From Ureibacillus aquaedulcis (GTDB lineage Bacteria; Bacillota; Bacilli; Bacillales_A; Planococcaceae): a stretch of 64,000 nt of DNA. The stretch's first letter is position 1. Each line of letters begins with the position of its first letter. The translations under genes were made by a program, and so were the position numbers. Below are positions 1 through 9,852 of the stretch, one piece after another. A model generated the notes under the pieces. It was not told the origin of the DNA and made no database searches. It saw only the letters and a program-made list of their open reading frames with translations. The stretch lies in assembly GCF_030418165.1 (NCBI RefSeq), contig NZ_JAUHTQ010000009.1:62001-126000 (forward strand), given 5' to 3'.

Positions 1-851
1 CTAGCTGCTTCAATAGAAGCATTTAAGGCTAATAGATTCGTTTGGCCAGCAATAGAAGTAATGATACCAACAAATCCGGTAACTTGATCAATCATTTCTT
101 TTAATTCATTTATAGAGCGATTCACTTCACTGGATACACGAAGAGTATCATCCATTTTCCTCGTCTGCATATCAACACTTAGTTGTCCTTCATGAATAGA
201 CGCCAACGATTGGTAAGCTTGTTTTGCACTTTCAGAAGTTTTTGTGGCAATCTCATCTATTAGCGAAACCACATCTGATAGCGTTACACTAATTCCGCTC
301 ATTGTCTCGGCTTGCTCTGAGTTACCCACTGCCATTTGGTCTATCGTTGATACTACCTGTGTTATCGCTTTCACATTTTCGCCTGTATTTCTAGTAAGGT
401 TGTCAGATTGATCTGTAACAGTCGAAGAGACCATTTGTAATTCAGAAGCTATAATCTTTAATTTTTTTCTAGTTTCATATAACGCTCTTGCCATATTGCC
501 TGTTTGATCTTTTATCTTAGTCAATTCTTCCAATTCATCATCTGTATCCGTCAGATTTAAATCCGCTGTCTTTTCTGCGAACTCTGTCACTTTAACAATC
601 GGCTTTTCTATTGATTTCCCTAAAAAGTACGATAAAACAACTCCAATTACTAAAGAGATGATCAGTCCCCATAATACCGGTGTGGGAATCATGATTCCTG
701 TTTGCATTTGTTGCACCGCATCTTGATTAGCAATAGTAGATGTGTCACTCCCACTTTTTCGCATAATCAATGATGCTCCTACATTAATGGCTGCTACCAA
801 TACTGAGTTTATTAATGATAAGAGAATAATCTTTGTAGATATTTTTTTCAT
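1..851 (-). CDS. Methyl-accepting chemotaxis protein, 3' end cut by window edge
   Basis: Reading down from an ATG at 851, 283 codons are open to the window edge. Two hydrophobic segments lie near residues 8-25 and 53-73, separated by only about 25 residues, so there is no room for a usual extracellular sensor domain. A HAMP-like stretch follows and then the coiled-coil signalling domain, ending inside the hallmark segment AGQTNLLALNASIEAA. Chemoreceptors of this class relay input to CheW/CheA at the inner membrane. The near-absent periplasmic loop suggests it senses membrane or cytoplasmic state (inference). No chemotaxis genes are adjacent. Confidence 0.9.
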   Translation of the reverse strand, partial: MKKISTKIILLSLINSVLVAAINVGASLIMRKSGSDTSTIANQDAVQQMQTGIMIPTPVLWGLIISLVIGVVLSYFLGKSIEKPIVKVTEFAEKTADLNLTDTDDELEELTKIKDQTGNMARALYETRKKLKIIASELQMVSSTVTDQSDNLTRNTGENVKAITQVVSTIDQMAVGNSEQAETMSGISVTLSDVVSLIDEIATKTSESAKQAYQSLASIHEGQLSVDMQTRKMDDTLRVSSEVNRSINELKEMIDQVTGFVGIITSIAGQTNLLALNASIEAA

Positions 852-958
852 TTGATCCTGGCCACCTATAATAATTTTTAATTTAAATTTATTTTCACAA
901 CCTTAACTTGCTTTCAATTATCATAGATGTACCTTAAAAAAACCTTAAAAGCCAAAAA

Positions 959-985
959 GCGTTAATCCTTTTTTCGGATTAACGC
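959..985 (-). terminator. Rho-independent terminator of the MFS gene
   Basis: A 10-bp perfect stem (GCGTTAATCC / GGATTAACGC) is followed on the minus strand by a T-rich run, directly after the stop of the exporter gene. Confidence 0.8.
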
Positions 986-997
986 CCTGTGTGCTTA

Positions 998-2206
998 TTA
1001 AAGTTCTGCTGTTCTCGCTTCCACTTTCTTAGTAGAAAGTTCATTGCCCGGCTTCTTCCAGAACATTGTTAAAATAATACCGAATACTAGTAGAACTGCT
1101 GAAAAATAGTAAGGATAGTTGATATCTACATCAAACAACATACCACCTATGATCGGTCCACTAATGTTCGCTAGACTTGTAAACATGGAGTTCATCCCAC
1201 CAATAAAACCTTGTTCATTGCCGGCGATATTTGAAAGATAGGATGTCACAGCTGGCCTGAATAAATCGAACCCTACAAAGACAATAAATGTAACAAGTAA
1301 AATAGAGAAATATGAATGAACTACTGTCATTAAGAAGACTAATATGGCTGATAATATCAGGCTGTATCGGATGAGTTTGATTTCTCCCCAAATACGAGTC
1401 AGCCTATCAAAAAGGACTACTTGAGCAATTGCCCCAAATATTGCACCACCCGTGATGACAATTGCTATATCAGATGGTTTAAATCCAAATTTGTGATCGG
1501 CAAATAAACTAAAGAAGGATTCAAAAGCGGCCAAACCAAACGAAGCTATGAAAATTAATATAAACGCGATCAGATATTTTGGTGCAGTGATGCGCTTGAT
1601 GCCAACTTTGCCATCATCCGTCTGTTCATGCGTGACTTCGATACGATCTGGCTCTCTCAATAAAACAATCGAAAGCAGCCCTGCCAATAGTCCAAGTCCC
1701 CCTGCAAAGAAGAATGGTATACGTGTACCAAATTCCGCCAGAAACCCTCCAATACCCGGTCCAATAATAAATCCTGTGCTAATTGCGGCCGACATATATC
1801 CGAGTGCCTTGGCGCGATTATCCAAATTGGTAATATCGGCAATAAAAGCTGTTACCGCCGGCATAATGAAACCTGCGCTAATCCCGCCCAAAATACGGGA
1901 AATAAATAACACTTCAATTTCTTTGCCGAGCCCAAATAACAATTCTGAAAGTCCAAAAATAAATAAACCAATAACAATCATAATTTTTCTGCCAAATTTA
2001 TCAGCTGCTTTACCTGCAAACGGGGAAACAATTAGCTGCGCAACAGCAAAGGCAGCTGTTAAATAACCAACCGTTGTACCGTTTATCCCTAAATCATTCA
2101 TCAGCGTCGGTAAAACCGGAATTACTAAACCAATCCCCAAAAAGGCTATAAATAAATTCATCAAAAGCAATCCCAAGGTGACTTTATGCGTCTTCATCTT
2201 TTTCAT
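998..2206 (-). CDS. MFS multidrug exporter, Blt/Bmr/NorA type
   Basis: 402 residues with about 12 membrane segments, the usual length for the DHA1 drug:H+ antiporters Bmr, Blt and NorA. Motif A (GKAADKFGRK, 65-74) lies between segments 2 and 3, and the antiporter motif C (GFIIGPGIGG, 145-154) is in segment 5. It is divergent from a MerR/GyrI-type regulator with a MerR-style promoter between them, the same arrangement as blt/bltR in Bacillus subtilis. The gene would export cationic drugs or amines across the cell membrane. No acetyltransferase like BltD follows. Family assignment is firm; the exact orthology to Blt rather than Bmr is not. Confidence 0.88.
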   Translation of the reverse strand: MKKMKTHKVTLGLLLMNLFIAFLGIGLVIPVLPTLMNDLGINGTTVGYLTAAFAVAQLIVSPFAGKAADKFGRKIMIVIGLFIFGLSELLFGLGKEIEVLFISRILGGISAGFIMPAVTAFIADITNLDNRAKALGYMSAAISTGFIIGPGIGGFLAEFGTRIPFFFAGGLGLLAGLLSIVLLREPDRIEVTHEQTDDGKVGIKRITAPKYLIAFILIFIASFGLAAFESFFSLFADHKFGFKPSDIAIVITGGAIFGAIAQVVLFDRLTRIWGEIKLIRYSLILSAILVFLMTVVHSYFSILLVTFIVFVGFDLFRPAVTSYLSNIAGNEQGFIGGMNSMFTSLANISGPIIGGMLFDVDINYPYYFSAVLLVFGIILTMFWKKPGNELSTKKVEARTAEL

Positions 2207-2268
2207 TCTCCTTACAAACTAATTACTACTCACTAATTTGTTCCGTTTATTAAATATTTACAACTCCT

Positions 2269-2299
2269 ATCCTAGTATATATAGTAACTATATAGTCAA
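2269..2299 (-). promoter_or_regulatory. MerR-type promoter/operator of the MFS exporter
   Basis: On the minus strand TTGACT and TAGGAT are separated by 19 bp, the over-long spacer typical of MerR-activated promoters. A perfect 8+1+8 palindrome (TATATAGT-N-ACTATATA, 2278-2294) fills the spacer. Confidence 0.82.
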
Positions 2300-2316
2300 G
2301 GGTGGTGTTGTAAAAA

Positions 2317-3144
2317 TTGAGTAAAAAAGATGGCAAATATTTAACAACCGGTGAATTCGCGAAGCTTTGCAAAGTAAACAAGCAGACACTCTTTTATTAT
2401 GATCAGATTGGGCTTCTAACACCGGTTATGAAAAATAAAAACGGGTACCGTTTCTATTCTGTTCATCAATTAGAGCTATTTTTTGTTATTGATTTATTAA
2501 AGGACCTCGGTATGTCACTTGGCGATATCCAACAGTACATGCAGAATAAATCACCCGAAAAATTTCTGGCATTAATGTATCAACAAAAAGAGGAAATTGT
2601 AAAAAAGCGCCAAGAGATTGAAGCGAAAGAAAAAATGATCGAGGCTAAAATCGCTTTAATGGAAGAGGCCTCCAACATTCCTTTTAATCGGATTACGCTT
2701 GAACAATTACCGGAAGCCACACTATATTTGAGCAGGAAAATTGAAAATATCACGGATGAAGAATTTGTGGAAGTCATTTCGGATTTTATCGAGGAATTGA
2801 GCGTATCGTACCTGGATTCCGGTTATCCCATCGGCAGTATAACGGAACGCGAGCAAGTGTTGAAGGGTGAATACTCGAATTATAGTTATTTATATATCGA
2901 GCAACCAACTCCCAAAGAAGGTCATCCCTATTTTAAAGCTGTAAAGGGCGATTTTCTTATTGGTTACCACCTTGGGGATGAAAATACAATCGGCACTACC
3001 TATACCCGTCTTTTTACAGAAATGGAACGCTTAAATCTAGCCTTGGGAGATTATGTTTTTGAAGAGCTTGTTTATGATTCCGTCGTACAGAATCAGTCCG
3101 AGCATTATGTAACGAAAATCATGATGCAAGTAGAGCCAAAATAA
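2317..3144 (+). CDS. MerR-family multidrug-sensing regulator, BltR/BmrR-like
   Basis: 275 residues. An N-terminal winged-helix MerR domain (about 10-80, with the characteristic LFYYDQIGLL recognition segment), a coiled-coil dimerisation helix (about 85-125) and a C-terminal GyrI-like ligand-binding domain (about 130-275). This is the architecture of BmrR and BltR, which bind hydrophobic cations and untwist a 19-bp-spacer promoter. TTG is the start, supported by GGTGG 10 bp upstream; no ATG is better placed. It faces the exporter across 110 bp, so it is presumed to be its activator. Confidence 0.88.
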   Translation: MSKKDGKYLTTGEFAKLCKVNKQTLFYYDQIGLLTPVMKNKNGYRFYSVHQLELFFVIDLLKDLGMSLGDIQQYMQNKSPEKFLALMYQQKEEIVKKRQEIEAKEKMIEAKIALMEEASNIPFNRITLEQLPEATLYLSRKIENITDEEFVEVISDFIEELSVSYLDSGYPIGSITEREQVLKGEYSNYSYLYIEQPTPKEGHPYFKAVKGDFLIGYHLGDENTIGTTYTRLFTEMERLNLALGDYVFEELVYDSVVQNQSEHYVTKIMMQVEPK

Positions 3145-3162
3145 CTTTCATCTATACATAAA

Positions 3163-3205
3163 GACCAGAGCATACTTTGGATAGTTTCCAAAACATGCTC
3201 TGGTC
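3163..3205. terminator. Bidirectional terminator
   Basis: An 11-bp perfect inverted repeat (GACCAGAGCAT / ATGCTCTGGTC) lies between the convergent MerR gene and the membrane protein gene, with T-rich flanks on both strands. Confidence 0.8.
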
Positions 3206-3216
3206 CTTATTCTTAA

Positions 3217-3837
3217 TCAGGTGTATCTTGAGGAGGATTCTTCAGTAATAACATCGACGGTACGCTTTATCGTTACCATTTTGAAGCCAATCAGCAATTT
3301 TAAAATGCCATCAATCAATGCGAAGAAAATAAAAGGAACACTGATGAGCATGATTCCTATAGTTCTATTGATAATAGTTAATATTCCCAGAATAATCATT
3401 AGTTTGCCTTGAGAAAAATAAAAGCCAAAAAAGTGAATGCCCACTGCGATAAAGATACTTAACCAAAGTAATCTTAAATCCTCGAAACCTATGATCATCC
3501 CACAAGCTGTACATAAAAGTACATTTACCACAACAGATACATTATCCATTCTGTCCTGGAACTTTGTGTTTTCTCCAAATGCCAATTTGCGATTGACATA
3601 CGGCAATACGAGAATTCCTATAAAACCTATAAAATATCCTACACCTAAAATGAATGGTTGTATTAACAAATCACTGCCTACAAGAGCTGAAATTATAATG
3701 ACCAAACCTATGTAAATTAACCACACACCACAAGTCCTTTGTGTATTAAATCCACTTCGTTCAGCATTTAATTTTGACAAGACCAACGCCACCCCCGTTA
3801 GTATGAAAAGTAAACTACCGTTAACGAGCAACCTCAT
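3217..3837 (-). CDS. Integral membrane protein of unknown function
   Basis: 206 residues with about six hydrophobic segments spanning most of the length, a charged cytoplasmic tail (about 180-206) and no recognisable catalytic motif. It resembles short conserved multipass proteins of Bacilli (possibly the DUF6609 group, from memory and unverified). It stands alone, convergent with the MerR gene, and no clear ribosome site was found that would move the ATG start. Function is unknown. Confidence 0.6.
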   Translation of the reverse strand: MRLLVNGSLLFILTGVALVLSKLNAERSGFNTQRTCGVWLIYIGLVIIISALVGSDLLIQPFILGVGYFIGFIGILVLPYVNRKLAFGENTKFQDRMDNVSVVVNVLLCTACGMIIGFEDLRLLWLSIFIAVGIHFFGFYFSQGKLMIILGILTIINRTIGIMLISVPFIFFALIDGILKLLIGFKMVTIKRTVDVITEESSSRYT

Positions 3838-3925
3838 TTATATAATACCATAAAAAGGTAAACCTTCCCTACCTCTACAAAGAAACATTCTTTGTAATTA
3901 ATTGTAATTCCTTTAAAATGAAAAA

Positions 3926-3962
3926 ACTGTTAGCAAACTTGTGATTAAAGTTTGCCAACAGT
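3926..3962 (-). terminator. Terminator after the coat-protein pair
   Basis: A stem of about 14 bp with one mismatch (ACTGTTAGCAAACT / AGTTTGCCAACAGT) is followed by a T run on the minus strand, just past the stop at 3999. Confidence 0.8.
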
Positions 3963-3998
3963 CTGAGCACTGGAATTGAAATCTCAACTTTTTTACCT

Positions 3999-4313
3999 TT
4001 ATTTTTTAACTGAATCTAAAACAAAATCTGCTTTTTCTAGGTCATGCTTCATTTGTTCTTCAAGATCATAAGCATGGTACATTTCATTTTTAATCATATA
4101 TTGAGCAATCTTGTCATGTGTGTCGATTGCAATATCCAATTCACGGCGCAACAGCTTTTTCACAGAAGGAGTAGCCGTTTCTGTAATGGCTGTTGCCAGA
4201 TTTTTTACACCAGCTTTAGCGGAAATAAGTAAATCGGTTGCGATTGCAAGGTCATCAAGCATTGCCGTTTCAAGCTGTTCGTTATTTGTTTCATCTGTCT
4301 TCTTTGTAGCCAT
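3999..4313 (-). CDS. Spore coat protein F (CotF)-like protein
   Basis: 104 residues counted from ATG 4313, chosen because GGAGGAAG lies 8 bp before it; an upstream TTG at 4319 would sit on top of that site. After a polar N terminus (1-20) the chain is all alpha-helical, with the coat-F pattern of paired long helices (DLLISAKAGVKNLATAI, then a segment rich in H, D and K). CotF-family proteins are small ferritin-like helical proteins found in spore coats. It follows a second, shorter coat-F-like gene by 21 bp and shares its terminator, so the two should be co-expressed late in sporulation (inference; I did not find a convincing mother-cell promoter). Confidence 0.72.
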   Translation of the reverse strand: MATKKTDETNNEQLETAMLDDLAIATDLLISAKAGVKNLATAITETATPSVKKLLRRELDIAIDTHDKIAQYMIKNEMYHAYDLEEQMKHDLEKADFVLDSVKK

Positions 4314-4334
4314 TATCAATCTTCCTCCATTCAG

Positions 4335-4538
4335 TTAGGCACTTGCATCCGCAAGTACTTTTCTTAAATCCTTGATTGCTTTTGTCGATAGTTCTAGGTC
4401 TTCCTGGATGATTTCTTTTAGCTTCTCATCTTGAACCAGATTCACAAATAATTTACTTTTCGTTACACACGCTGTTTTAAAAATCAGCACCTCATGTACT
4501 TCCAATTGTTCGTGCAGTGCAAGTTCCTTGGTTGCCAT
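4335..4538 (-). CDS. Small CotF-like helical protein
   Basis: 67 residues from an ATG with AGGAGGTAAT directly upstream. It contains one helical hairpin (LALHEQLEVHEVLIFKTACV, then a segment ending STKAIKDLRKVL), which matches half of the coat-F fold. It is the first gene of a two-gene unit with the 104-residue CotF-like protein. Splitting the coat-F fold over two short proteins recalls the small coat-F pairs of Bacilli. Function in the coat is inferred from family and neighbour only. Confidence 0.65.
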   Translation of the reverse strand: MATKELALHEQLEVHEVLIFKTACVTKSKLFVNLVQDEKLKEIIQEDLELSTKAIKDLRKVLADASA

Positions 4539-4654
4539 TCCATTACCTCCTAGTTCTGTTATGGTATTCGATTACCCGGTCAAACTCATTTTAATCATGT
4601 TTTTTAATAAGATCATATCTCTTTTTCCGGCAACTTCACTTAAATGACTTTTAA

Positions 4655-4692
4655 TAAAAAAAGCACTTTCCCTCTTTAGGAAAGCACTTTTA
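4655..4692 (-). terminator. Probable terminator after mnmA
   Basis: An imperfect hairpin (CTTTCC / GGAAAG core, two mismatches, then A/T pairs) with a T-run on the minus strand lies 25 bp past the mnmA stop. Confidence 0.5.
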
Positions 4693-4717
4693 GAACTTAA
4701 TTTAAGTTAACTTGTTT

Positions 4718-5839
<1,122 letters not shown>

Positions 5840-5850
5840 TCACCCTATCT

Positions 5851-7317
5851 CTAATATGTGCTTTCCAACAACATGTTTTGTTTTTGTGCGTCTTCTATGT
5901 TTTTCATTTTGTTATCCCAACAGGTTTGACTTAAGACCACTGGGTACTCTTCAGGATATAAGGAACGTTTGTACTCTTCCCATAAAAGATCCAGCTGTTG
6001 CTGTACATAGGATTGAATATCTTGAACCCGTGGAAGCTGATAAACAAGTGTGCCGTGTTCTATAATATTTTCGTGCAAATCTTTGAGCGTGAAATTGGTT
6101 ACGAATTTTCCTATGTACGTATGCACTGGATGAAACATGTGCAGCTTGGCTTCTGTCCCTGGTTGTTCATTAGCAAAGGTAATATAGTCTCCCTCTGATT
6201 TTTTCGTATGGTTGTTGATAACACGATATACCTTTTTCAATCCTGGAGTCGTTACTTTTTCAGGGCTAGAGGAAATTTTAATCGTATCGACCATCTGCCC
6301 CTTATCGTCTTCAATGGAAACCATTTTGTACACAGCACCCAGGGCAGGTTGATCGAAAGCGGTGATAGCCTTAGTACCAATACCCCATGCATCGATTTTT
6401 GCACCCTGTGCATTTAAATTCATCATCGTATATTCATCAAGATCATTGGAAGCAAAAATTTTAGCGTCAACAAAGCCAGCTTGGTCCAATAATTTTCTTG
6501 CTTCTTTTGACAGGTAAGCCAAATCTCCACTATCTAGCCGGATGCCTATAAAATTTATGCTGTTTCCCAATTCTTTTGCGACTTTGATTGCGGTTGGAAC
6601 ACCTGATTTAAGCGTGTCATAGGTATCCACCAGAAAGACGCAATCCTTATGGCGTTTGGCATATTTATGAAAAGCAATGTATTCATCCCGATACGCTTGT
6701 ACAAAGGAATGAGCATGTGTTCCTGAAACAGGAAGACCAAATCGTTTTCCTGCCCGCACATTACTAGTACTAGAAAATCCACCAATGTAAGCCGCTCTTG
6801 TGCCCCAAATAGCTGCGTCGAATTCATGTGCACGTCTTGTACCAAACTCCGATACAGGCTGGTCACCCGCTACCTGTTTGATTCTTGAAGCTTTGGTTGC
6901 AATAAGAGTTTGATAGTTCACGATATTTAACAGGGCCGTCTCAATGAGTTGCGCTTCAAGTAACGGTGCTTCGATACGAAGAAGCGGTTCGTTGCCAAAT
7001 ACAACTTCCCCTTCTTTCACCGATCTGACTGTACCCGTGAAACGCACAGTTCGTAAAAAGTCAACATAGTCTTCTTGAATCCCAAGGTCTTTTAAGTAGT
7101 CCAAATCACTTTCAGAAAAATGAAACGTTCGAAGATATTCAATGATCCGCTCCAGTCCTGCAAAGATTGCATACCCGTTCCCGAATGGCAATTTTCGAAA
7201 ATACAGTTCAAATACGGCATTTTTGGTATGGACGTTATCTTCCCAATAGGCTTCTGCCATATTAATTTGGTACAAGTCCGTGTGAAGGCCGTAACTATCA
7301 TCAATATACTCGTTCAT
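5851..7317 (-). CDS. pncB: Nicotinate phosphoribosyltransferase
   Basis: 488 residues. The enzyme joins nicotinate to PRPP to make nicotinate mononucleotide, the committed step of Preiss-Handler NAD salvage. Visible hallmarks are SEFGTRRAHEFDAA (156-169), the SGTHAHSF histidine motif (198-205) whose His is the phosphorylation site in this family, and the GIRLDSGDLAYLSKEAR phosphate-binding stretch in the second half. Length and motifs fit the longer firmicute type. It lies downstream of three sirtuin-like genes and an HD hydrolase on one strand, placing NAD synthesis beside predicted NAD consumers. A GGAGGG site precedes the ATG. Confidence 0.95.
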   Translation of the reverse strand: MNEYIDDSYGLHTDLYQINMAEAYWEDNVHTKNAVFELYFRKLPFGNGYAIFAGLERIIEYLRTFHFSESDLDYLKDLGIQEDYVDFLRTVRFTGTVRSVKEGEVVFGNEPLLRIEAPLLEAQLIETALLNIVNYQTLIATKASRIKQVAGDQPVSEFGTRRAHEFDAAIWGTRAAYIGGFSSTSNVRAGKRFGLPVSGTHAHSFVQAYRDEYIAFHKYAKRHKDCVFLVDTYDTLKSGVPTAIKVAKELGNSINFIGIRLDSGDLAYLSKEARKLLDQAGFVDAKIFASNDLDEYTMMNLNAQGAKIDAWGIGTKAITAFDQPALGAVYKMVSIEDDKGQMVDTIKISSSPEKVTTPGLKKVYRVINNHTKKSEGDYITFANEQPGTEAKLHMFHPVHTYIGKFVTNFTLKDLHENIIEHGTLVYQLPRVQDIQSYVQQQLDLLWEEYKRSLYPEEYPVVLSQTCWDNKMKNIEDAQKQNMLLESTY

Positions 7318-7375
7318 ATTACTACCCTCCTAAACTAACTTAATAAGGTTGGATTTAATCACAAAAAGTGGATAC

Positions 7376-7957
7376 TCACAAATTGGTTTCATTGCTTTTA
7401 CGCAAGAGATCTTTAGTAAAGTCAACAAGTTGATGGGCTTCTTCGGTCCGAAGATACTTTACATCCAAACCAGCTGGACCTAGACGGAATCGATCCAGTG
7501 CATCTGCATCCTTAAAAATCTGGTACAGCAGTACAGCCCGTTCACCTAAACTAGGCGCTTTTCTAATCTCTGATAAACCAAGAGAATCATCCTGGTCATG
7601 GTAATAGGTAATGTAATAAGTCTGTTCATCATATGGCAAATGGTGCTCACGGCAATACTCTTTGTAATAGTGTGCGGCGCGACTGCCGTGTCCTTTATCG
7701 ATTCCATCATCAAGGCGCCTGGAATCATGAAAAGCGGCTGCCATTGCCAATGCATCCTGTTCCTCCTTGCTTAGTCCTTTTTGATGTCCGATAAGGAGGG
7801 CTAATAACAGCACGCGCGCGCAATGAGTTTTCGTATGCCATTCACTCTCCGGAAGCCAAAACTCTATCTTTTCTTCCATGAATGTATACCACTGTTCATA
7901 AGGCTTTTTGATTGGTTGGAAGGCAGATTCATTCAGAGCATTTGCTAGAAACATCAT
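7376..7957 (-). CDS. HD-domain phosphohydrolase
   Basis: 193 residues. The metal-binding HD signature is complete: H45 (HTKTHCARV), H77-D78 (AAAFHDSRR), further histidines at H90 and H120 (YYHDQDD) and a late aspartate D150 (IFKDADALDRFRLG). The DADALDRFR segment is typical of compact nucleotide phosphohydrolases of the HD superfamily. Substrate cannot be read from the sequence; its position between sirtuin-like and nicotinate phosphoribosyltransferase genes suggests a nucleotide or ADP-ribose-related substrate (inference). It starts 36 bp after the preceding sirtuin stop, consistent with one operon. Confidence 0.8.
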   Translation of the reverse strand: MMFLANALNESAFQPIKKPYEQWYTFMEEKIEFWLPESEWHTKTHCARVLLLALLIGHQKGLSKEEQDALAMAAAFHDSRRLDDGIDKGHGSRAAHYYKEYCREHHLPYDEQTYYITYYHDQDDSLGLSEIRKAPSLGERAVLLYQIFKDADALDRFRLGPAGLDVKYLRTEEAHQLVDFTKDLLRKSNETNL

Positions 7958-7993
7958 TCAAATCTCCTTTTGTCATCATTCAATTCGATCAAC

Positions 7994-8842
7994 TTATTTC
8001 ATCTTTGCCAATTGTTGCAGGACTTCGGCAATATTGCCATCAATACCAATCGATTTATCAGCAATTGCTTCTGGAATATAAAGCTCGCTGCCTCTATTGA
8101 AAGTAATATAGGTTGCCTTTTCCTCAAAACTTGTTATTTTCATAAACGGAGCCTTGATTAATTGATTTCTTGCACCTACTCCCAATTCAAGCAGGACTAT
8201 TTTTTTCCCGTGCGCTTTATTGATAAAATCTTGATAAGCCTGGTAGCTTGTTTGCCAAGATTCCCCTCTCAAGAAATTGTGGTCAACTTCGAGATGCACC
8301 TGCATTGGACCGCCGCATTCCGGACACTTAGGAATCAGGGAGGCAGGAACTTTTCCATCTTCCTGGCTTTGGGCCATCTCGCTTAACACATCATCGCCCC
8401 GATAAATAGAATCATGGCAACCACTTCTGCATTGCAGATTGCTGCAATTCCCTTCTATTTCGAAAAGACGGTCCTTGGGAAATCCCGCTTGTCTAAAATG
8501 ATCATCTATATTAGAGGTAAGCACAAAATAATTTTTATCTTTTATTAGTTCATAGAGATTCTTCATAACCGGACTAACTTCCTTCTTCTGGTATAAAAAG
8601 TAGCTGTACATTCGGCTGAAGAATGCCCACTTTTCCTCTTGGGAGGGAAAAGAATAAAAACATCCCTGTATGATGCTGCGTATACCGTACTTTTCACGGA
8701 AATCCCCAAAATTCTCCTGGAAGTCCGCATTATCCGCAAAGATATGAATACCTTCCGAAATGGAAAGGCCATTACTTGCCCCAATTACAATTGCGTCAGC
8801 TTCTTCCAACTTTGATAATATCTCGTAATATTTCTCTTCCAT
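7994..8842 (-). CDS. Class-M-like sirtuin (Sir2 family) paralog A
   Basis: 282 residues from ATG 8842; an ATG 18 bp upstream is less well placed relative to the GGATGGGG site. The Rossmann NAD loop is GASNGLSIS (21-29) where usual sirtuins have GAGxS. The NID triad is kept (TSNIDDHF, N111), but the catalytic His of deacylase sirtuins is replaced by Glu (FEIEG, E130). The zinc ribbon is intact: C138/C142 and C173/C176. The N-terminal third (FGDFREKYG, FYSFPSQEEKWAF) matches SirTM, the macrodomain-linked class that performs protein mono-ADP-ribosylation. The most divergent of three tandem copies; whether it is active is open. Confidence 0.85.
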   Translation of the reverse strand: MEEKYYEILSKLEEADAIVIGASNGLSISEGIHIFADNADFQENFGDFREKYGIRSIIQGCFYSFPSQEEKWAFFSRMYSYFLYQKKEVSPVMKNLYELIKDKNYFVLTSNIDDHFRQAGFPKDRLFEIEGNCSNLQCRSGCHDSIYRGDDVLSEMAQSQEDGKVPASLIPKCPECGGPMQVHLEVDHNFLRGESWQTSYQAYQDFINKAHGKKIVLLELGVGARNQLIKAPFMKITSFEEKATYITFNRGSELYIPEAIADKSIGIDGNIAEVLQQLAKMK

Positions 8843-8920
8843 ATGCTTCCCCATCCTCACCAGGTTTTAAATATAATCGCAATACTTGGAAATCCCATGC
8901 ATCGTATAGATTGATCGATT

Positions 8921-9805
8921 TTAAATCGAACCTTGTTTGCTACCTGATTGCTGTTCGGCTAGAACATGGTGCAATACTTGGGCAATATCTTTGTGGACTG
9001 CGAGGCCCTTATCCTTCAATTCCTCCGGCAGCAAGTTGTGCTCCGGATTCGGATTGATGGTAATGTAGTATGCATCCGGCCAATTGTAAGTCATGTTCCA
9101 GAATGGTTCCTTGATGAACATTGGAGTCATCATACCAACGCCCAACTCCAAAAACAGGACTTTCTTCTCCTGGTTTTCCACTAGGAATTCACGATATTTC
9201 TTATGCTCGTCTCTAAATTTAGCCCCTTCCAAAAATACAAAGGAACGTACCCATAATTCCATTGGACCTCCGCACTCTGGACACTTCGGAACCATGCTGG
9301 ATGGGATTTTTGTCCCCTCGATGTGGGTACACAATTCTTTTGCTTGTTCCGCGTATGGATAAATTCCATCGTGACAAGGTTCACTACACTGTAGATACGT
9401 CCAGTTGCCTTGGATGGCACTAACTTTTTCTTCCGGGAACACTTGCAAAAATTGTGTATCCTGGTTTGTCGTTAAAATATAATAATTTTTATCTTTTAGA
9501 ATTTCATATAAATCCTTGTAGGGCTGCCCGATCGGGACCTCCGCTACAAAGTTAATCAATGTAGCAAGATATGCCCAACGCTCCTCTTCAGTGCGGAATC
9601 TGTAGTAAAACCCTCCAAAGATACTGTCAATTCCATACTTTTGGGCAAATGCGTTAAAATACTTTCGAAAATTTTCATCATCCACATACCAGTTGTATCC
9701 AGAAGCTGCAGACATCCCTGCTGCACCGCCAACAACAATCGCGTCGGCTTCTTCAATTTTTTGAAGTATTGTTTCTATATTGTCTTGATATTGTTGTGAT
9801 AACAT
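8921..9805 (-). CDS. Class-M-like sirtuin (Sir2 family) paralog B
   Basis: 294 residues from an ATG with GGAGGACAAG upstream. NAD loop GGAAGMSAASGYNWY (26-40), substrate-pocket TTNQDTQF (N114) and SAIQG with Gln 132 in place of the catalytic His, exactly the substitution described for SirTM enzymes. Zinc cysteines C140/C144 and C175/C178. About half of its residues are visibly shared with paralog C. SirTM enzymes normally sit beside a macrodomain hydrolase, a GcvH-like carrier and a lipoate ligase; none of these is in this window. Expected to use NAD in the cytoplasm; target unknown. Confidence 0.88.
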   Translation of the reverse strand: MLSQQYQDNIETILQKIEEADAIVVGGAAGMSAASGYNWYVDDENFRKYFNAFAQKYGIDSIFGGFYYRFRTEEERWAYLATLINFVAEVPIGQPYKDLYEILKDKNYYILTTNQDTQFLQVFPEEKVSAIQGNWTYLQCSEPCHDGIYPYAEQAKELCTHIEGTKIPSSMVPKCPECGGPMELWVRSFVFLEGAKFRDEHKKYREFLVENQEKKVLFLELGVGMMTPMFIKEPFWNMTYNWPDAYYITINPNPEHNLLPEELKDKGLAVHKDIAQVLHHVLAEQQSGSKQGSI

Positions 9806-9852
9806 AATGTACTTGTCCTCCTATTTCTTGTTCTGCCCCGTTACTTTTTCAG

